Assembly: GCF_003862475.1 (NCBI RefSeq)
Contig: NZ_RRCO01000002.1
Coordinates: forward strand, 372,001-436,000
Length of the DNA stretch: 64,000 bases
Source of the DNA: Lachnoanaerobaculum gingivalis
GTDB lineage: Bacteria; Bacillota; Clostridia; Lachnospirales; Lachnospiraceae
Direction of reading: 5' to 3'
The notes under the pieces were generated by a model. That model was given only the letters and a program-made list of their open reading frames with translations, searched no databases and had not been told where the DNA came from. Of the stretch, positions 1 through 9,041 are shown piece after piece. Both the position numbers and the translations under genes were made by a program. Position 1 is the first letter of the stretch. Each line of letters begins with the position of its first letter.

Positions 1-1150
1 ACGGCTCAAATCTAAGATAATACCCGTTTGCAAGAGCTGAATCCTGTCTCAAACCTATTCCGAAAGATCTAACTCCTTCACCGAATTCTATTACCGCTTC
101 TATCATACATGTATCTTTCATTCCATCGATTACATATGACTTCTCCCCCTCATAATTTTCTATTTCAACTTTATTTATTTTTTTATTTACGGATTCCTTA
201 TTAAACATATTGATCAATCCTTCTGCAGGTTTTACAGTAAGCTTATTATCAGTTGTTTGATTAATTTCATGTGCGATAAAATTTCCTCCCCATTCATACT
301 GTCCGAAATCACTTTCACCACGCTTAGTAGGCACCCAAGCAAACGCCATTCTTTTATCACCAACCTGTGCTGTTTTTGCAGCATAAAACGCTCTTCCGTC
401 AAAAGTATCTTCTATAGGAGAGGTCCACGGTCCGCTCAGCTTATCAGACATCCTATAATGTGTTACAAATTTTTCTGAAAAGGTTGAATACACAAGATAC
501 CATTTGTTACCAAGTTTAAACAAATCCGGACATTCATGTGTCATATAAGATTCCGGATTGTAAAACGGCTCTTTTGCCTCCCAGTGAAGTAAATCATAAG
601 ATCTGCATAAGCCTACACATCCTCCGTTCTTTTCACTTGCTCCACGCAATCTTGCAGCTAAAAGCATATCAAAGCATTTTTCTTCTTCATTATAAAAAAC
701 AAAAGGATCACGCCAGTCAAAAGGCTCGTATATCCTTTCATCAGCGCCGAATGTAAGCTCAGGCAGTTTTTCCCAATTTATAAGATCCTTACTTATTGCA
801 TGTGCAACATATTGTAAAGGTTTTCCGTCCCTATGATATTTGGGATTATAATTATTTTGTGCGGTATAAAACATATGAAAATTGCCGTCATTGCCTTCTA
901 TTACAGACCCTGTATAACAGGCATAGTCCGCATCGTCATACTCACCAACAGGTAATACAACCTTACAATCTTTTATATTAACCCCGTCTTTTGTTATCAA
1001 CAGATTCCAGCTTGTACGATATCCATACTCATCCTGTGTGTTTCCTTTTCTTTCATCATGAAGATAATAAATATAAAATTTACCATCATGTGCAAATGGA
1101 ATAGTATCTCCAACCCAACCGTCTTTCGGTTTATAAAAAAAATTTTTCAT
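1..1150 (-). CDS. GH32-family glycoside hydrolase (C-terminus beyond window)
   Basis: I translated this from the ATG at 1150; about 383 residues are visible and the frame is still open at base 1. The GH32/clan J catalytic triad can be placed: WVGD at residues 12-15 stands where WMNDPNG normally lies (Asp15 as nucleophile), RDP at 147-149 (stabilising Asp148) and HECPD at 205-209 (Glu206 as acid/base). No signal peptide is seen, so it is probably cytoplasmic. The family hydrolyses beta-fructosides or related sugars. The changed first motif means the substrate may not be sucrose. It is divergent from a LacI regulator that probably controls it. GH43 is the main alternative, but the EC motif favours GH32. 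Confidence 0.75.
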   Translation of the reverse strand, partial: MKNFFYKPKDGWVGDTIPFAHDGKFYIYYLHDERKGNTQDEYGYRTSWNLLITKDGVNIKDCKVVLPVGEYDDADYACYTGSVIEGNDGNFHMFYTAQNNYNPKYHRDGKPLQYVAHAISKDLINWEKLPELTFGADERIYEPFDWRDPFVFYNEEEKCFDMLLAARLRGASEKNGGCVGLCRSYDLLHWEAKEPFYNPESYMTHECPDLFKLGNKWYLVYSTFSEKFVTHYRMSDKLSGPWTSPIEDTFDGRAFYAAKTAQVGDKRMAFAWVPTKRGESDFGQYEWGGNFIAHEINQTTDNKLTVKPAEGLINMFNKESVNKKINKVEIENYEGEKSYVIDGMKDTCMIEAVIEFGEGVRSFGIGLRQDSALANGYYLRFEP

Positions 1151-1270
1151 ATATAACCTCTTATCTAGTATAAGTATTTTTTATGAATGCTTTTAAAATC
1201 TTGTTTTTATACTAAACTATTTTATATAAATATCCTATTCGCAAATGCTCCAAAGTTTTTATAAATGATT

Positions 1271-1305
1271 ATGCAAGTATATGTTTTCTTGCATTTTTCA
1301 TGCAA
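1271..1305. promoter_or_regulatory. Candidate LacI-type operator cluster
   Basis: Three ATGCAA half-sites lie in alternating orientation: ATGCAAG (1271-1277), CTTGCAT (1288-1294) and ATGCAA (1300-1305). They form two overlapping inverted repeats with spacers of 10 and 5 bp. They sit between the divergent GH32 and lacI-type genes, about 80 bp before lacI, just upstream of a possible promoter (TTGTTT, 16 bp, TATACT). Binding by the neighbouring LacI protein is inferred from position only. Confidence 0.4.
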
Positions 1306-1380
1306 ATATGCTATTGTTTTCATGGTTTTTCAAGATATACTCTTGTCTTTTCATAATCATTTTCATAAAGGAGGTCTTAT

Positions 1381-2400
1381 ATGGTTAATATTAATGATGT
1401 TGCAAATGCAGCCGGTGTATCAATTTCAACGGTTTCAAGAGTTATAAATCAAAGTAATACTGTATCTGTTGCTACAAAAAACAAAGTTATGGAAGTAATA
1501 AGAGAACTTGGTTATTCACCCAGTCCGGCATTAAAAAAAGAAAATCGTAAATCAAATAAATTAATCGGTGTTCTTTTTCCTGACATATCTAATAATGTTT
1601 TCGGCAGAATATTACAGGGTATTAACAGTGTTGTTACACCTCTTGGTTATAATACTGTAATATGTGAGACTAATGGTGAACTTGATAAAGAAATACATTT
1701 TTTGGATGTCTTAAAAAATAAGCAAGTTGAAGGTATTATTATGGCAAATGTTCATATACCTAAAGAACATATGATGTGGATACATAGAAACAATAAGCCT
1801 GTAATATATGTATGTCAGGATATTCCGGATTTTGAGCTAAAAATCCCTGTCAGTTCTGTAAATATGGATAATCAGCAGGCAATTTGTGACATGGTGCATT
1901 TTCTTTATAATATGGGACATCGTAATATCGCATTTATTGGAGGACCGCTTCATGATTTATCAGCCGGAAAGAAAAGATATGATGGGTATATGAAAGGTAT
2001 TAGGGAATGTTCTTTAAATACTTCCCAAGACCTAATAAGCCTTCAGGATTCCTTTACCATAGAAGACGGCTATACAGGAATGAATCAAATATATGAAAAA
2101 GCATCTATACTTCCTACCGCAGTTCTTTGTGCCTGTGACAATATTGCTGTAGGAGCCATAGATTTTATGTATGATAATAATATACAAGTACCGGGGCATA
2201 TTTCAGTTACAGGTGTAGACGACAGTAATCTGGCAACTGCTATCAGACCGTCACTTACTACAATACGTCATGCCACTTTTGATACAGGAGTAAAATCTGC
2301 CCAACTTTTGCTGGAATACTTCTCTTCAAATTCTTTCAAAGGGAGTGCATTTAAAATGCCTTATCAGCTCTTAAGAAGACAGAGTGTAAAGCATCTATAA
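1381..2400 (+). CDS. LacI-family transcriptional regulator
   Basis: This 339-residue protein has the normal LacI length. The N-terminal helix-turn-helix and hinge (NINDVANAAGVSISTVSRVI, residues 3-22) is canonical, and the rest is a periplasmic-binding-protein-like effector domain ending in LLRRQSVKHL. A GGAGG ribosome binding site lies 8 bp upstream. It is transcribed away from the GH32 gene, so it most likely represses that hydrolase until a sugar binds. Inverted ATGCAA repeats in the shared intergenic region are possible operators. Effector identity is unknown. Confidence 0.92.
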   Translation: MVNINDVANAAGVSISTVSRVINQSNTVSVATKNKVMEVIRELGYSPSPALKKENRKSNKLIGVLFPDISNNVFGRILQGINSVVTPLGYNTVICETNGELDKEIHFLDVLKNKQVEGIIMANVHIPKEHMMWIHRNNKPVIYVCQDIPDFELKIPVSSVNMDNQQAICDMVHFLYNMGHRNIAFIGGPLHDLSAGKKRYDGYMKGIRECSLNTSQDLISLQDSFTIEDGYTGMNQIYEKASILPTAVLCACDNIAVGAIDFMYDNNIQVPGHISVTGVDDSNLATAIRPSLTTIRHATFDTGVKSAQLLLEYFSSNSFKGSAFKMPYQLLRRQSVKHL

Positions 2401-2405
2401 AGAAA

Positions 2406-2430
2406 AAGGACTCCCATTTTTGGAGTCCTT
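2406..2430. terminator. Bidirectional intrinsic terminator
   Basis: AAGGACTCC and GGAGTCCTT form a perfect 9-bp stem around a 7-nt loop between two convergent genes. Read on the minus strand it is followed by TTTTTCT, so it best serves the DUF6882-like gene. The plus side has a weaker T-rich tail. Confidence 0.85.
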
Positions 2431-2434
2431 ATCT

Positions 2435-3154
2435 CTATTTCAATCCGTCGATTGACTGTATTCTTTTTTTATCTCCGATATCCTCAAATCTTATCAGGAG
2501 TTGTCCGTCATTTTCTGCAAATTTAGCATAAATATTATTGTTTTCCCAATGATAATCTGTACCGTTCCATGCAAGGAAACCTTCTACTAAAATTTTATGA
2601 TCCAGCTCATAATTACTAATCGCACTCATTATAGTTTTGATAAATAGCTTTGTATCTACAGGTGCAAAGAACTTCTCAGGTAAATCGTAAAGTGCCACAA
2701 ATGCAATACCGCCCGGATGTTTGCATGGATAATATCCGTAATTCTTTTCACTTATGCCACATGAAATCATTGAAAGTATATATCCGGTAACTTTCTCTGT
2801 TAAAGGCAAATTTGGATTTGTTAAGGCTGCAAAGCCTACCTTTTCTCCAAATTCTCTTGCTTCTCCAACAAGTTCAAGTAAGCTCTCATCAAATCCGTTT
2901 ATATTCTCCCAGCCCCAAAGCCAGTCATTTGATTCGATTGCTTCACTTCCTATGTATTGTATCGGATATGTGCTCTTACCGATGTTGATTTTCTTTGTAT
3001 GAAAATCAACATTCCAAGCCTGTCCTTTAGCTACATACATCTCAATAGCTTCCTGTACGCGGAGCATACCACCAAATACTGCCGATACTACCTCAGTCCA
3101 GTCTGTACGATTCATTTCATAATCTATTTTTAATATATTAACTCTCTCTGCCAT
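2435..3154 (-). CDS. DUF6882-like protein
   Basis: I chose the ATG at 3154 (MAERVN) because AGGAAAG lies 6 bp upstream; a longer frame reaching 3193 has no such site. The 239-residue soluble protein has no signal peptide. A WLWGWEN motif followed by a region ending in REFGEKVGFAAL resembles the DUF6882 family, whose function is not known; this is recognition from memory. Its upstream DNA stops at IS1634 copy 1, 73 bp from the start codon. A repeat comparison suggests it once lay directly downstream of the DUF4300-like lipoprotein now at 11087-12052. Confidence 0.6.
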   Translation of the reverse strand: MAERVNILKIDYEMNRTDWTEVVSAVFGGMLRVQEAIEMYVAKGQAWNVDFHTKKINIGKSTYPIQYIGSEAIESNDWLWGWENINGFDESLLELVGEAREFGEKVGFAALTNPNLPLTEKVTGYILSMISCGISEKNYGYYPCKHPGGIAFVALYDLPEKFFAPVDTKLFIKTIMSAISNYELDHKILVEGFLAWNGTDYHWENNNIYAKFAENDGQLLIRFEDIGDKKRIQSIDGLK

Positions 3155-3178
3155 AATACTTCTTTCCTGTTTTTGATA

Positions 3179-3226
3179 ATATAATTCAATCAAAAATAAT
3201 CAAAAAATGCAAGCATTATTTTAAAA
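3179..3226. repeat. Left copy of a direct repeat flanking the IS1634 pair
   Basis: About 47 bp that aligns with 11051-11097 with roughly seven substitutions and one 1-base gap. Shared blocks include ATAATTCAA, CAAAAATAA, TGCAAG and TATTTTAA. The similarity begins exactly at the outer edge of the right-hand IS and ends exactly at the outer edge of the left-hand IS. That is the geometry of a target-site duplication, and IS1634-family elements are known for long ones. Confidence 0.6.
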
Positions 3227-5237
3227 CGGGAGTTTGACAGCTAACTACTCCCTTTATAAACCTCAACCCCTTATAAAGACTGGATTTCAGTCTTATTTTT
3301 TTGTCAAATTTTATGTTATTTTTTTTGTAGCTATTTATAGTTATATGTTATAATATGAGCATGGAGGTGGAATGCTATGAAGCTTACTGTAAGTAAATCA
3401 AAAAACTCTGCTACATTTTATGTTCAGAAATCTATACGCAAATCCAATGGTTCTGTCACTACAGTTACTATTGAAAAACTTGGAAATCTTGATATGGTTA
3501 AGACTAGAGCTAATGGAAAAGACCCTTACGTTTGGGCTAAGGAATATGTTGATGAACTTAATCGTAAGGAATATGAGGAACAAAAAGAGATATTGATAAA
3601 ATGTTCTCCTTCAAAACTCCTGAAGCCTGATGAAAAACATTTGTTTAACTGTGGATATCTATTTCTTCAGAGTATTTACTATTCACTTAAGCTGGATAAA
3701 ATCTGTTCTAAAATTTCAAAGAAGTATAGCTTTGAATATGATTTGAACGATATTTTATCTCGACTAATTTTTACTCATATCCTTTATCCATCTTCTAAGT
3801 TGGCATCAAATCGTTCTTCCAAAATGTTTATTGAACAGCCAACCTTTAATTTACATGATATATATCGTTCACTTTCTGTTTTATCTAAAGAAAGTGACTT
3901 TATTCAATCTGAACTTTATAAAAATAGCCAAAGGATACTTCCTCGCAGGAATGACATTCTTTACTATGATTGCACAAACTATTACTTTGAAATCGAGCAG
4001 GAAGACGAACTTAGGAAATATGGAAAATCAAAACAACATCAACCACTACCTATTGTCGGAATGGGAATGTTTATGGATCATGACGGTATTCCTCTTGCTT
4101 TTGATATTTTCCCCGGAAATAAGAATGAGCAGCCAACACTAAAGCCTCTTGAACAAAAGGTAATCGATGATTATGGTGTTGATAGTATTATTATCTGTAC
4201 AGACGCAGGTCTTTCTTCAAATGCCAATAGAAAGTTTAACGACAAAACTTTATTTGGTGAAAGAATGAGAAGTTTTATAACAACACAATCTATAAAACAA
4301 CTCCCAAAATATTTAAAGGAGTTTGCCCTAGACCCTGTAGGATGGTCAGTACAAGGTGAAGCAGGATTATTTAATCTGAATAACCTAGATGAACAAACAG
4401 ACTATAATAAAGTCTTTTATAAGGAAAGATGGATTAAAGAAGATTTATCCAATAAAAAGGTCAAAGAAGGTGATAAAGCGTTAGAGCAACATCTTATTGT
4501 ATCATTCTCCTTAAAGTACAAAAAATATCACCAAAAAATCAGGCAAAACCGGATTGACCGTGCTAATAAGCTTATTGAAAAAGGGGAATATAAAAGAAAT
4601 CAAAAAAACCAAAATGATCCACGCCGTTTTATTGCTACTGAAGCAATGACATCTTCAGGAGAAGTCTGTGACAGAGAAATCCCTTATATAGATTCGAACC
4701 TCATAGCTGAAGAAGAAAAATATGACGGCTTCTACGCCGTTTGTACTAATCTGGAGACAACCGGGGCGGAAGAAATCGTTCGTATAAACAAGAAGAGATG
4801 GGAAATCGAAGAATGTTTCAGAATCATGAAAACCGAGTTCAGTGCACGCCCTATTTATCTTCAAAGAGAGGATCGCATAAAGGCACATTTCATAACTTGT
4901 TTTGCTTCATTGGTAGTCTTTAGGATACTTGAGAAAAAACTTGGCGAACAATATACATGCGATGAGATTATTAACGTATTACGCTCTATGATGATGTATC
5001 GTCCGGGAGAAAAGTTAGGATATCTACCCACTTACACAAGAACAGCTATAACAGATGCACTTCATGAAGCATTTGGATTTCGTACCGATTATGAAATCTT
5101 AACCGATTTGAGTATGAAGAAAGTCTTTCGGGAAAGCAAAAAAAGTAGGTAGTCCTAGCTACACTTTTATGAATTAAAAAAGGTCTGAAACCCTTGATAT
5201 GTGCGGGATTCAGACCTTTTAGCTGTCAAAGACAGGA
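3227..5237 (+). mobile_element. IS1634-family insertion sequence, copy 1
   Basis: About 2 kb, carrying one transposase gene. The ends share the inverted core TTTGACAGCTAA (3233-3244, and its complement at 5219-5230). I set the limits where the two copies in this window stop matching (CGGGAG on the left, GACAGGA on the right), so they may be off by a few bases. A hairpin AAGACTG/CAGTCTT plus T-run at 3276-3302 blocks transcription entering from outside. A second one at 5177-5220 (AAAAGGTCTGAA/TTCAGACCTTTT) ends the transposase transcript. Copy 2 differs by about 20 bases. Confidence 0.88.
3377..5152 (+). CDS. IS1634-family transposase
   Basis: Intact 591-residue DDE transposase with GGAGGTGG ahead of its ATG. 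Likely catalytic residues are Asp198 (in YDCTNYYFE), Asp276 (ICTDAGLSS) and Glu478 in an IS4-type signature (R-WEI-E-ECFRIM-K, matching R-3-E-6-K). Length and motifs match the IS1634 branch of the IS4 superfamily. Only three residues differ from the second copy (His/Arg, Ile/Val and Arg/His), so both copies could be active. Confidence 0.93.
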   Translation: MKLTVSKSKNSATFYVQKSIRKSNGSVTTVTIEKLGNLDMVKTRANGKDPYVWAKEYVDELNRKEYEEQKEILIKCSPSKLLKPDEKHLFNCGYLFLQSIYYSLKLDKICSKISKKYSFEYDLNDILSRLIFTHILYPSSKLASNRSSKMFIEQPTFNLHDIYRSLSVLSKESDFIQSELYKNSQRILPRRNDILYYDCTNYYFEIEQEDELRKYGKSKQHQPLPIVGMGMFMDHDGIPLAFDIFPGNKNEQPTLKPLEQKVIDDYGVDSIIICTDAGLSSNANRKFNDKTLFGERMRSFITTQSIKQLPKYLKEFALDPVGWSVQGEAGLFNLNNLDEQTDYNKVFYKERWIKEDLSNKKVKEGDKALEQHLIVSFSLKYKKYHQKIRQNRIDRANKLIEKGEYKRNQKNQNDPRRFIATEAMTSSGEVCDREIPYIDSNLIAEEEKYDGFYAVCTNLETTGAEEIVRINKKRWEIEECFRIMKTEFSARPIYLQREDRIKAHFITCFASLVVFRILEKKLGEQYTCDEIINVLRSMMMYRPGEKLGYLPTYTRTAITDALHEAFGFRTDYEILTDLSMKKVFRESKKSR

Positions 5238-5271
5238 TTATACTATAAAATCTATGATGAATCCAGCAAAA

Positions 5272-5622
5272 TCAACACTTTTTGAAGACTTCACTACGCT
5301 TAATTTTTTGTTTTATTCCCGGTGCCATGATTATATTTTTCAAGTCGTCTATTAATAAATCCATAGTGATTTCTGTATCACTTTGTGACGGCCAAACCAC
5401 ATGTCCTTTTTCAATTCTTTTAAAATGAATCCAAAATCCATTATCTTCCCATACAAGAAGCTTTATCCTATCCCTTGCATTATTACAAAAAGCAAATATT
5501 ACCTTATCTCTTGGATCAAGGTTGAAATTGCTATAAACAATTTCAGCTAATCCGTTTATATTTTTCCTCATATCAGTGGCACCACAAGAAATAATTACAC
5601 GATAATTGTCATAGTTAAACAT
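5272..5622 (-). CDS. tnpB: IS66-family accessory protein TnpB (orf2)
   Basis: This 116-residue protein has the typical IS66 Orf2 features: CGATDMRKNINGLAEIV near the N-terminus, then the DPRDKVIFAFCNNARDRIKLLVWEDNGFW block. It overlaps the upstream orf1 by 8 bp. The large transposase gene (tnpC), which should follow, is absent: IS1634 copy 1 begins 35 bp beyond the stop codon. The IS66 element is therefore a remnant and cannot move by itself. Confidence 0.88.
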   Translation of the reverse strand: MFNYDNYRVIISCGATDMRKNINGLAEIVYSNFNLDPRDKVIFAFCNNARDRIKLLVWEDNGFWIHFKRIEKGHVVWPSQSDTEITMDLLIDDLKNIIMAPGIKQKIKRSEVFKKC

Positions 5623-5917
5623 TTATTTCATTCACCACCTTGATCACCTTTGCAAGTAGTTCAAGATCAGTATATCTATCCACTACGATGTTGACAGCAC
5701 CTATCTCCATCTTTAGGGTCTTGCCGGATTGTGTTGTCTTGATTTCAATAAATTCAACATCCTTAGAGTGCTTTGATTTCTTATCATGTTTACTCACCCA
5801 TCTTGTGACTGTTGAAATAGGTAATCCATTCTTCCTAGCCCAGCTTGCGATACTTAATCCACTATTTTTAAACTCCTCAATAAATTGCTCTTTTTCTTCT
5901 TTAGGATATTTAGCCAT
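5615..5917 (-). CDS. tnpA: IS66-family TnpA-like protein (orf1)
   Basis: About 100 residues. I use the ATG at 5917 because GGAGGTG lies 4 bp upstream. The N-terminal helix-turn-helix (GLSIASWARKNGLPISTVTR) followed by a basic stretch is typical of the small first protein of IS66 elements. It is translationally coupled to tnpB through an overlap. Together they are the surviving 5' part of an IS66 element truncated by IS1634 copy 1. Confidence 0.78.
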   Translation of the reverse strand: MAKYPKEEKEQFIEEFKNSGLSIASWARKNGLPISTVTRWVSKHDKKSKHSKDVEFIEIKTTQSGKTLKMEIGAVNIVVDRYTDLELLAKVIKVVNEINV

Positions 5918-5954
5918 AGGCACCTCCACATATTTAGTATAAGATTATTTTATA

Positions 5955-6775
5955 GTGGAAGTGTATTTATGGGGAGGCGTACTTGAATTGACGCTTACAG
6001 ATTTGATTAAAATTCAGCTTCGCGATGGGACTCAGTATTCAAGCACAGGAGTTGTGGACTTTCTGCAGCCTATACTTTATGAATATCTTGAAGATTTTCC
6101 GGAAATTAAACTTCTCCTTCGTGGAGATAGTGGCTTTGCAACACTAAGTTTTATAAACAGTGTGAAGAAAACGGTACCGGCTATGTAATTCGTTTGAAAG
6201 AAAATGCTATACTTCGTGATAAGGCATTATATCTTGTAGATGAACTTGATGAAATCACAAAAAACAACAAAGTAGATTATGCTGTAGTTTATGGTGAATT
6301 CATGTATCAGGCAGGTCCTTGGCCTCATAAAAGACGTGTTGTCTGTAAAGTTGAAAAACCTGAAAACCAAATGACTTACATGTATACATTCATTGTTACA
6401 AACATGGAGTCATCCCCTGAATATCTAATCAAGTTCTATTGTAAAAGAGGATTGATGGAAAACTTCATAAAGGAAAGTAAAACAGGTTTTGATTTTGCTT
6501 CTGTCAGCAGTCATACAAGAATTGTAAATGCCAACAGGCTTCAAATACATGCACTTGCTTATAACATATTCAATTGGTTTAGACGATTGGCGTTATCTAC
6601 AAATATGAGAAAACAACGTATTGATACTGTCCATCTAAAACTACTAAAGATTGCTGCAAGAGTAATTCGTACAGCAAGGTATACAACATTCAAGCTGTGT
6701 AGCAGTTGCCCATATAAGGATGAGTTCTATAAGACCCTATCCAATATCAGCAAGCTATGTATACAGCTTGAATAA
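5955..6775 (+). pseudogene. IS1380-family transposase fragment, frameshifted
   Basis: The first frame (5955-6188) encodes RDGTQYSSTGVVDFLQPI and LLRGDSGFAT, typical of the middle of IS1380 transposases, then runs to an early stop. The sense continues in another frame with FYKQCEENGTGYVIRLKENA and on through VVCKVEKP and FYCKRGLMENFIKE to a natural end at 6775. The shift lies around 6145-6155. The N-terminal third is missing, so this is a dead 3' remnant. Confidence 0.85.
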
Positions 6776-7048
6776 CAACTAATAATGAACCTTGACAGCT
6801 TGATAACTACTTGTAAACCTTACCTAGGGGAAGTCTGCCCATTTTTAGGTGTATTAAGTCAGTTATAGCGTCATTGCTTAAGTTTAAAGATTTATAGCAC
6901 GGTAATTAACTTAAATATTATGCCGTGAATAATTCAGGTTTATTCTTCATCTTCATCTTATTTCGCATTTTTGTGTACCTCGTCTAATATTTTTAGAGCC
7001 AAAATGGAGCCAATTATAATCCAACAAATACATGATGTAATTATACAT

Positions 7049-7990
7049 TCACATATCAAAAATGCTTAGCTGTGTTTCTTTTAATGAACCAACTTTTCTG
7101 ATAGTAATTTTGTCATCTTCTTGGACTTGACCACATAGAAGTGGCGATAAAGGATCATATTCAGCAGCATTTGTTTCTACACTTTTCGAACTATAGTTTG
7201 CATAACAATATGCACATCCATTTTTACATGTATTATAAGTACCTATTTCAACACTTTCAACACATCCACATTCTATACGCTGATTCTTATCTTTTTCGAC
7301 ATTTAATTTGCATCCAATAATCTTTTCAATCAATTCTCTATCTATGCAGGAATTATGAACTATACCACATTCATCTAAGTCTATTTTTTCTGCGCAACTT
7401 CCAAGCTTTATATTATTATCTGCTGCTATCTTGCTTAATTCCTTAGCAAATTCTCTCAACTCATAATCGCTTAATTCATGACTTAACAGCCAATCCATAT
7501 TTTTCTTATTCTTAGGATAAATATCCACAAAGCTAATCACACATTTTTCTGTATATCCGCTTAATGCCTCTGCAATACTCTTAAATGCTTTTATGTGATA
7601 TTCTTTCGTATATTTATCCGAAAAGAATATAGGATCATATCTCCAAACAACTCTTTGCTTACCTATTTTATCAGACAACTCTTGAAATATTGTAATCATG
7701 GTAGTTTTTTTATTAGGTAAATTTACCTCAACATCATTTCCATACCCAGTTAATGTAAATTGAAAATAATAACTATAGTCTTTTATCTCATCTAATCTTT
7801 TCATCATTGGCAAAGGGTTCTTTGTCCAAAACACAATACAATCTACAATATCTGGAGTTATTTTTATTTCGCTTATCTGATGAGCATTCATCGGATTACG
7901 AACATATAGAAATCCCTCTTTTATTCTATTATAGAACCATTCCGAATAATAATTAGGAATATCTGTTCTTCTACTCACACTTAATATCAT
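7049..7990 (-). CDS. DUF1848 domain protein
   Basis: 313 residues. The start MILSVSRRTDIPNYYSEWF and the block DCIVFWTKNPLPMMKRLDEI are hallmarks of DUF1848. The C-terminal region has closely spaced cysteines (CGCVE, then CKNGCAYCYANYS), which suggest a metal or iron-sulfur site. The biochemical role is not established. It starts right after the stop of the frameshifted gene upstream, so the two form an operon. It lies between two IS1634 copies and is probable transposon cargo. Confidence 0.8.
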   Translation of the reverse strand: MILSVSRRTDIPNYYSEWFYNRIKEGFLYVRNPMNAHQISEIKITPDIVDCIVFWTKNPLPMMKRLDEIKDYSYYFQFTLTGYGNDVEVNLPNKKTTMITIFQELSDKIGKQRVVWRYDPIFFSDKYTKEYHIKAFKSIAEALSGYTEKCVISFVDIYPKNKKNMDWLLSHELSDYELREFAKELSKIAADNNIKLGSCAEKIDLDECGIVHNSCIDRELIEKIIGCKLNVEKDKNQRIECGCVESVEIGTYNTCKNGCAYCYANYSSKSVETNAAEYDPLSPLLCGQVQEDDKITIRKVGSLKETQLSIFDM

Positions 7991-8886
7991 CTAGCTCATC
8001 CTTTCAAACATAATTACTTGATATCTAATATGCTTTACTCTTAAAATAGGCCATCTGCTTAAATATTTCTGACAATCAGATTGACAATTCATTTCTTGAA
8101 TCTTATAATTCACACATTCCATATTTAGATTTGTCACAAACTTTAATGCACCTTGCGGATACTTAAAATCATTATCTAATGATACAATGCCATCATTGCA
8201 ATCATAATATGTATATTGATTATATGGCCATTTGGTATAGAAACCATTTTTACTTATTGCTTCAATTAAGCATTTTGTTTTTTGCATATCTCTATCCATA
8301 CTCCCTTGATCTTCCCTAAGAGATATACAAACAAAAAACCTATTTTTTTGTATCTTCTTTGACGAAAAGCTATTTGCCATAGCATTCGGTTCACTATCAG
8401 TGAACTCGCTAATTGACTTTGGAAAAAAATACACATCGGAGATAAATTGACTATTATTTGTGAAAATATCAGCTGCATTTCCAATTAAATAATGTACTTC
8501 ATCATTTTGCCTTTGGGGAATTTTGTAGTTCCAGTCAATTATATCTATTCCAACATATCTTATACTACAATCCATCTTACTCTTCATTTCTAATGTATGT
8601 ATCAATGACCAATAATCTATCATCGATCCGCATCCCACCGATGTTACCGAAATATGATTAGCATCATCCATCTGAGATAATACATCCAGATACATTCCAC
8701 TATATTCAAATGCATAAGCAAATGCATATCTTAATAAGTTAACTGCTGAATATTTATATCTGTATAATCAGGAAGTGCTCCTGCTTCAAAATTTAATTCT
8801 TTAAATTTACATAAGCATACATCATTATCAACATAACTTTGCAAATCTTCATATATTCCTTGCAAATATTGTGTTATATCAATCAT
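7991..8886 (-). pseudogene. Methyltransferase-like gene of unknown function with one frameshift
   Basis: A strong start (AAGGAGGG, then ATG at 8886) opens a frame that stops at 8731 after about 51 residues. The other frame reads on without a gap (NLLRYAFAYAFEYSGMYLDV) into the 234-residue open frame 8695-7991. One indel near 8731-8750 therefore splits a gene of about 297 codons. The downstream part contains VGCGSMIDYWSL and IRYVGIDIIDW, which resemble SAM-binding motifs I and II of class I methyltransferases; this is inference only. It is the first gene of the pair with DUF1848. Programmed frameshifting cannot be excluded. Confidence 0.65.
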
Positions 8887-9041
8887 AGAAATCCCTCCTT
8901 AACTCCATATATACAATTACAGATATCATTTTATATACTGATATTTGTTTATATTATACAATATCTAACAAAAAATAGCCATTACAATTAACTCTCATAC
9001 CAAAAAAACTCCCTCGCCATCATCTCCGCCGTAGCTCGATT

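Noticed and set aside
3831-4142. Second protein inside the IS1634 transposase gene (also at 9641-9955)
   Set aside because: Out-of-frame shadow duplicated only because the IS is duplicated; no start signal.
6776-7048. A gene or IS end between the IS1380 remnant and DUF1848
   Set aside because: No coding frame of note and no clear terminal inverted repeat could be found.
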